Origin: Cristatella mucedo
Taxonomy: Eukaryota; Bryozoa; Phylactolaemata; Cristatellidae
DNA: 64,000 nt
NCBI GenBank assembly: GCA_009760855.2
Contig: WPIO01000004.1
Span: forward strand, 11,666,501 to 11,730,500
Direction: 5' to 3'
In this document: positions 58,416 through 64,000 of the stretch, one piece after another
How the letters are laid out: each line of letters starts with the position of its first letter
How positions within the stretch are numbered: position 1 is the stretch's first letter
Notes under the pieces: model-generated
Told to the model about the DNA's origin: nothing
The model's input: only the letters and a program-made list of their open reading frames with translations
Databases searched by the model: none
Translations under genes and position numbers: made by a program

Positions 58416-58975
58416 ACACTCAAAATCCTCGCCTTCAACTGATAGCTACAGACGCAGTTACATCCACACCTAAATTAAGTGTTGGAGTAATTGCAGGCAT
58501 CACGATCAGCAGCACAATTATTGTCATAAGCGTGGCAATTTCGGTAGTTGCCGTAAGAAAAAGAAGGATGCAAAACGGCGGTGAGCCTGCTATTCCCGTA
58601 GATAGCGTCGCCGAGAATCGTCTGCAAATAAAAAAGCAAACTGCAGATCATGACAACAAGCAAAATACTCAAACGAATTCGCGTATAACTCCCGAATTCG
58701 AGCAGCAACACTCCGGCGAAGGAGCGCCTACGACCGGTAGCAGCCGTGCGGAACATCATGGCAGTGCGCCAGCAATTGCTCGTTCGAGTAATCGAATGTC
58801 GGAGAGCCGCCGTGCGCAGCCGGCTCGTTCGAGCAATCGAATGTCGGAGAGCCACCGTGCGCAGCCGTCTCGTTCGAGCAATCGCATGCAGAAGAGCCAT
58901 GATGCGCAGCCGGCTCGTTCGAGCAATCGCATGCAGAAGAGCTGCCTGCATGCGCCTCCTCAGAGAGCTCACTGA
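58416..58975 (+). CDS. Ig-superfamily receptor gene, last exon: membrane helix and repeat-bearing cytoplasmic tail
   Basis: Acceptor GTTTGATTTTAG before 58416, phase 1, open for 186 codons to TGA (58973-58975). A Thr/Ser-containing juxtamembrane part is followed by a membrane helix (GVIAGITISSTIIVISVAIS, then VVAV) and the stop-transfer RKRR, so the tail is cytoplasmic. The tail is polar and has four copies (the last partial) of a 15-residue repeat, R-S-S-N-R-M-[SQ]-[EK]-S-x-x-A-Q-P-x, from 45-base units starting at 58781, 58826, 58871 and 58916. It contains no tyrosine, so no ITAM or ITIM signalling is possible. Arg-Ser motifs could be targets of basophilic kinases (inference). Confidence 0.82.
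58781..58945 (+). repeat. 45-base coding minisatellite in the receptor tail
   Basis: Three full units and one partial unit beginning CGTTCGAG(T/C)AATCG. Units 1-2 and units 3-4 form two subtypes (GAATGTCGGAGAGCC versus GCATGCAGAAGAGC), which indicates stepwise duplication. The unit length keeps the frame. Confidence 0.95.
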
Positions 58976-59119
58976 AGGTGCCGCAAGCTGCATTGACTGT
59001 AAACGTTGCATCCGACGCGCATTCTTATGCTTTTATCGGCTGCGTCCTGCTGAGAAAACACCCTCCTGATGCGCGAAGCATTCTCATCAATCACGAGTAA
59101 GCACGAAGACGATGAGAAA

Positions 59120-59125
59120 AATAAA
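59120..59125 (+). terminator. Polyadenylation signal AATAAA
   Basis: AATAAA lies 145 bases after the receptor stop codon. It is the first such hexamer downstream and sits at a plausible distance for the 3' end of the transcript. Confidence 0.5.
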
Positions 59126-59129
59126 GGTC

Positions 59130-60060
59130 CATGCAAAAGAAGTTGCTCGAGCTACAGGTTGCCATTCTTAATTCAAGGAATGATTACCATTTGGCTCTGT
59201 TTATGCGCAGCTAAGCGACCGCGGCCTTACCGCCAGATCGCCGCCATCGGTGCTTGCATCGGACTTTTTTTCCAGCGGATGGGCGCTTTACCGGCTTTTT
59301 GCCGTTACGCATTTGCGGCACTTACAGGGCCGGTCTGTCCTGCTTCTGTCGTGCTGGTGAAGAGCTTCGGTTAACTTTCTTGTAGGAAGTTTATACCGTC
59401 GGTTTTCTCTCTATCTACTTGCTTCATCCGTCTCAAAATGTAGGAAGGCGATTTCAAACTTTTAACCTTAACAAGTTACGTCAATCAAGTACATACGTCT
59501 GGCTCGGTGACCCGTATATAGCATCACCAGAGAAATTAAATTGAGAGAGTGCATAGCTACTAATTTTAGAAGGTTCTCGGCGTTAAATAATCATGCGATC
59601 TGCAGAAGTCTATTTTCTAAACAAGCACATTGAGCAACCTTAAATTGTACAAACTAATTCTATTAAGACGTCCGACTTAAGCTGAGATGGCTAATGAATT
59701 TGCAGTCACCGCTTTTAATGCCTATCTCAGCTAACGGTGTTCCTGCTTTCAGCGGGCAGCCTTGGATCGCCGCAGTTTTTTATGAGTCACTAAAATTAAA
59801 TCAAGGGCATGACGTATTATCGAAGGTTCGATGATAGTCAGTCTGCTCGCCCTACCATGTTTATATGCGGCTCTCAGCATCGCTGCCGAAAGTACCCACC
59901 TTCCATCCCCCGGCAGGTTGGGGCTTATTATCCTACATGCTAACGAGATTTCCATGCCATACGTGGAACTCCGGAATTCGGAAAAAGAGAGTGAGTGCTA
60001 AGAGAGTGCTAGATTACCTTAATGAAAAAGGTGAGACCACATTGACGGCTACGTGATCGA
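59130..60060. other. Unassigned DNA after the receptor gene
   Basis: A 101-codon frame (59069-59371) overlaps the poly(A) signal and has no motif. Nothing else recognised. Confidence 0.4.
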
Positions 60061-60064
60061 AAAT

Positions 60065-60362
60065 TTGCAACTTAATCTGTTGCTAGCCTACCGGCATGTG
60101 GAATCCAGCGCTTGCAGCTGTTGCAAAGCAGGTACGCTTGTCTGTCGTGAGCGTCGCAGTTGCCACATCACACCACTTCTCGCCGACCTGCACTGTCTAT
60201 ACTTGACCACATTTAAAAAGAAATTAAAAACGCACCTATTTATGACAGCATTTATCGGGTCTCGGTGATTCGTCCTTTATGTGCTTATGCGTGCTGACAC
60301 TGTGCATGCTGCCAGTAATCACATCTGCATGCTGACCCTGTGCATGTCACCCCTAACCACGA
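60065..60362 (+). mobile_element. LINE family B fragment, upstream half of a nested pair
   Basis: Family B RT end with an internal deletion (CRERRSCHITPLLADLHCL joined to TTFKKKLKTHLFMTAFI) followed by the first part of the 3' untranslated region, up to 'CACCCCTAACCACG'. The rest of this LINE resumes after the family A insertion, at 61640. Confidence 0.88.
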
Positions 60363-61630
60363 TTGAGAACAACGATCGGTCTGGCAGACGAAGCACTGGC
60401 GTGGTTTAAATCATACTTGTCTGATCGTGTTCAATCCGTGTCGTGTGGGGGTCAGGTCTCAGACATGAGAAAGGTCACCTGTGGAGTCCCTCAAGGGTCT
60501 GTACTTGGTCCCTTGCTGTTCTCCGTTTATACGCAACCTCTGGGAAAAGTGATTAAGGCCCGTGGAATAGGATATCACTTCTATGCTGACGATACTCAGT
60601 TGTATTTGTCATTTAAACCGTCGGAATCTGCTGCAGCAACTGAGAAACTGAATGCTTGCCTTGCCAATATTCGATCCTGGATGTCGGAAAACTTCCTGAA
60701 ATTAAATGACGATAAAGCCGAACTGCCTGCTTCTCATAGGACACCCTAAGCGTGTGGCTGGATTAAAAGGCTTTGCTGTTCTAATAGGTGATGCTATTGT
60801 GCGACCTTCACCACATGCTCGTAATCTAGGTGTCGTGTTCGACAGCTGCCTCAATTTCAAAAGCTTCATTCCGAAGACTGCCTCTACAGCTAGCCATCAC
60901 ATCCGATCCTTATCCAAGATTGGAAGCTATCTCCCACAGTGGCTTGTAAAAAATTTAACTAGCTCTTTAGTTCTGTCTCGGCTTGATTATTGTAATTCCC
61001 TTTTGGCTGGGCTACCAAAGAAAGCTATTATGCCACTACAGCGGAGTATGAATATGGCTGCAAGGCTGGTCTTCAAGTCCCAGCGGTTTGAGCACGTGTC
61101 ACCTCTGCTGAAAGAGCTAGGATGGTTGCCGGTTGAGCAAAGGATACAGAGCAAAGTTCTTACGCTGACCCAAAAGGCCGGCCACGGCTTGGCTTCTTCG
61201 TACCTAGCTGAACTGCTGCATCAGTTTCAGCCTGTTCTCAGGTCCTGTGTGGACAATAAATTAGCTGTCCCATTCCTCCGCTTAAAGACAGTTGGCGACA
61301 GAAGCTTTAGCTCTGCAGGTCCTAGGCTGTGGAACTCGCTTCCACAATTCTTACGCAACGACATCTACTCTCTACTGCCGACTATGGCACATCTTTTTCA
61401 GCGGTCTTGAACTGCTACTTCTATGCTACTCACGACCTCAACTGCTCTCCTAACTCTGCTATGCTTCCCACTTTCTCTTTGTTGCGTGAGACGAAGTCTG
61501 TTGGCTACCGAATGCGTACCAAAAGCCGCTTAGGCTGTGAGCGCACTATACAAAACTCTCCTGCGTAACACCCACGTGGTCTTTATGACTTTGTGGAGTT
61601 ACTGAAGGAGATACATTACATTACATTACA
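60363..61630 (+). mobile_element. Best-preserved LINE family A copy, inserted in LINE B
   Basis: Two long overlapping frames cover RT. 60363-60746 has GVPQGSVLGPLLFSVYTQPL and the catalytic FYADDTQLYLSF. 60706-61407 (234 codons) has GVVFDSCLNFKSFI, LDYCNSLLAGLPKKA, GWLPVEQRIQSKVLTLT and NKLAVPFLRLKTVGDRSFSS. A 4-base excess near 60725 ('GAACTGCCTGCTTCTCATAGG') is the main break. The 3' end is (ACATT)n. 5'-truncated at the RT palm. Young relative to other copies. Confidence 0.93.
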
Positions 61631-61639
61631 TGTTATTCA

Positions 61640-61765
61640 TGCCGTTTATCAAGCACGATAACACTCACCGTTCGATCGTATTTCTTTTGCAGCAAATATA
61701 AAGCACCTAAAAAGAAATTGAGTTCTCTGAGGGTGCTTGATATAGTGTATTACTATTATTGTCCG
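61640..61765 (+). mobile_element. LINE family B fragment, downstream half of the nested pair
   Basis: 'TTATCAAGCACGATAACACTCACCGTTCGATCGTATTTC', then 'AAAGCACCTAAAAAGAAATTGAGTTCTCTGAGGGTGC' and an ATT-rich end. It continues the sequence broken at 60362. Confidence 0.88.
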
Positions 61766-64000
61766 TGAAAATCATTTTTCTGAAATATCAGCAATGATTT
61801 TTATCTAGCTATACAGGAGCTCAGATTGATAGCGGCATGTAGTCCCTAGTCCATGAAGAGTGACCGCATGCAGTGGCCGTTCAAGCCGTGACTAAGATTT
61901 CACTGCTTGAGATCTTCGGCGTTTAACAATGAGCTGCTGTTATGTTACTGTCTCTCCGGCTGTAGCAGCGCTAGTGGAGTCTCACGGAGACACGAAGACA
62001 TGAGCGGGCGAACGTGAGCGGTGGACGAGACTCAATCTTTTTCCCCCAGCGGGTACATATATAAGCTACGGGCTGACTCTCCGCAGATAAGGGAGTGCAT
62101 CCGTGGTGTGCCACCGTGGTGGGCCACGTGCCCACATCAAAGGCCGCACCGAGACAACCGTCCAACCACCCGTCGAGAGTGGGGCACACAGCAGTGGCCG
62201 AGAAGCAACAGGCACATACAACACTGCATCCTTGGCGCGCCGCAAATGTAACTCCGAGCGAGAGTTAGATTCGAAAGTCAAATAGAGGCTTCGTTGTCAT
62301 CGTCGTTAGTCAGCGTCGCGCTTCCGCTTCCGTGAGTGCGTGACGTCTGCGTCGCGCTTCCGCTTCAGTGAGTGCATGACGTTAGTGTCGCACTTCCGCT
62401 TCCGTGAGTTCGTGACGTGTTCCGTATTGCGCTCTTAGATGTGCGCTTCGTACTTGCCGGCCTCGCATTCTGTGTTTTCGTAAAATCAGGATCCTGTGAG
62501 TACAGTAAATGCTCACGCTTCACATTCAACGAGTCTATTATTTGATCCTTCGTGAATGCTTATTCCTTTATCACTATATATGTTTTTGAAACTACCCATC
62601 AGAACACTGACGTCGCGTCTTTAGTGTCAGCAACGCATCTCATGTATTTGCATAATTACATGGCTATATGTGTTTAGCGACATTTAGGGAACTTTGACCC
62701 TTTAAAAATGACACCTGGCACTTGACAGATTTGAAGCAGTGTCGAATTAGTGACTTTCTATAATTCGGAAAATGCTATTTTAATTTCGAGTGGACTCGTG
62801 TCAGCCTCAGTGGCGCCCGTCTAGAAAACGTGAACGAAATTGACAAGGCAGCTATAGGCCGCACTCTATCATGTCGGTGTGTGCATGTCGCATCAACATT
62901 TCGCATTCGCTACTCTTCGCTGAGCGAATGCTAGCGGTCCGCAGTGCTCCGGAGCGCGCCGCTCGCTCGCTACTGTTTACAAAGATGGCAGCTCTTCTTC
63001 CTCAGGCTTTCACAGTTGACGTTTCTCATGCACGTTTAAACAAATAGAAGGCGTGGGCAAGCAGAATTAAAATATTTCAAGGTCCAGCTAGTTAACGAGA
63101 AAACAGTCTAAATGTAGACTAGGTGGTCATTTAGGGGCTCTCGGCTTATGTTAGCTGCTCGTGCACTGCCTCTCAACTGCCGCTGTTGCTAGCGATTTCC
63201 GCATTGGCTCCAGCGGGTTCGACCGGCGCCCGTATGCTGAGGTCCTGTTCTAGTACCGAGCAGTTAATTCTGGCTGTATGAGTCGTCAACTTTAATGCAC
63301 GCTAAGGAGGATACACGTTACTGTACGCCCATCTTCGCTAGACTGGAGCCAGCACGGTGCCGGAGACGATTCTAGCAGATGCTCCCCTGAAGCCGCGACT
63401 TTGGTGAGATGAAAGCAGACATTAAGCTTGACTGGGCATTTTAAGATGTTGTGCTGCCAAAGGGCCCTTTCACCAAGGTGGAGAAAATTGGTCGAGACAT
63501 AGAGCGAGCTTTAATAAACATCGTGTAAATGGCTCAAACCAAGGAGTTAAAGAAGAAACTGCTCTTAGCCCAAATTATACGTGCAGAATGGCTATCTTAT
63601 AGTGGTCTTTAGACGAGCGCTAGCTATTGGCAGAATCCTGCCCAGCTAATGTGTCGTCTTTTAGAGATCTCTCATTGCTTTTCACGTGACTGCTGTTCAG
63701 CCAACTGCCTCGGAGTTATGCTACCCACGTAGCTACGTACCATTTCTTGACATCCGAGTCTTCAAGTTTTTCACAGCTAGCCAGAGTCGTCAGCGAAACT
63801 TGCTCGTGGAGCGTGAATAGGACTTTTAGCATGCATAATGGGACGTCGCCGGAAGCTCATTTAGCATAATATAGTCCTGTCCTCGAGGCGGACATGCCGA
63901 GAACGGTCACGCTTGGACCAAAACTCACTCCACAATATTGGTAAGATCCAGCGGCGGAGTGAGGAAGTTTTATTGACGCAGGTACCCTGCTTAATGAGTA
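61766..64000. other. Unassigned right end of the window
   Basis: GC-richer around 61960-62480 and 62900-63000. Apart from the 36-base repeat at 62312-62419, no gene, exon or repeat family was recognised. A Kozak-like AAAGATGGC at 62980-62988 starts only a 20-codon frame. Confidence 0.4.
62312..62419. repeat. Three 36-base tandem units carrying TGACGT and CTTCCGCTTCCG motifs
   Basis: Units 62312-62347, 62348-62383 and 62384-62419 share 'GTCGCGCTTCCGCTTC.GTGAGTGCGTGACGT'. Each holds one CREB/ATF-like TGACGT core and paired ETS-like TTCCG cores. It could be a regulatory array or simply a GC-rich minisatellite. Confidence 0.8.

Overview
The window is nuclear DNA of a multicellular animal, most likely a marine invertebrate. 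Coding sequence is sparse, introns run to about 15 kb, and CR1/L2-type LINEs, tRNA-derived SINEs, a hAT relic and many (AG)n microsatellites fill the space between. The sequence alone does not place the species. No complete single-exon gene, CRISPR array, rRNA gene or convincing true tRNA gene is present.

Two things stand out. (1) About 6.3-17.4 kb is an AT-rich, heavily mutated insertion of about 11 kb. On the plus strand it carries a broken protein-primed family B DNA polymerase of the Polinton/Maverick/adintovirus type. On the minus strand it carries a broken repeat-containing protein resembling phage or virus fibre shafts. Similar sequences in inverted orientation lie near both ends. The flanks are two non-overlapping halves of one minus-strand LINE, with a near-identical 8-base sequence (gacgtRac) at each break. 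It is best read as an old integrated Polinton-like virus. It was later hit by a SINE and two LINE fragments.

(2) From about 18.5 to 59 kb the plus strand carries a plausible six-exon gene for a type I membrane receptor of the immunoglobulin superfamily: signal peptide, three Ig-like domain exons, a short Thr/Pro/Ser stalk exon, and a last exon with the membrane helix and a cytoplasmic tail of 15-residue repeats. Every junction found is phase 1. The exons sum to 1605 bases (534 codons plus stop), and an AATAAA lies 145 bases after the stop. The architecture (Ig domains, spacer, helix, tail) resembles invertebrate recognition and adhesion receptors, but no specific family is claimed.

The remainder is repeats. 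LINE family A has a 3' end in ACATT units; its longest copies are at 53.5-55.9, 60.4-61.6 and 0.8-2.3 kb, and one at 31.3 kb keeps the endonuclease start. LINE family B has a 3' end in ATT units; its longest copy is at 41.5-43.7 kb. A third LINE relic lies at 49.5 kb. tRNA-type SINEs share the family-B-like 3' tail, a hAT (DUF4371/ZMYM1-like) transposase relic lies at 43.8-45.3 kb, and a short element with terminal inverted repeats lies at 38.5-38.9 kb. Low-complexity arrays include (AG)n, (CGG)n, a CACTCGCTCT decamer and an ATAATCTACTC-like array. The last 5 kb (59-64 kb) is mostly unassigned, apart from a nested LINE pair and a three-copy 36-base repeat rich in TGACGT and CTTCCG motifs.
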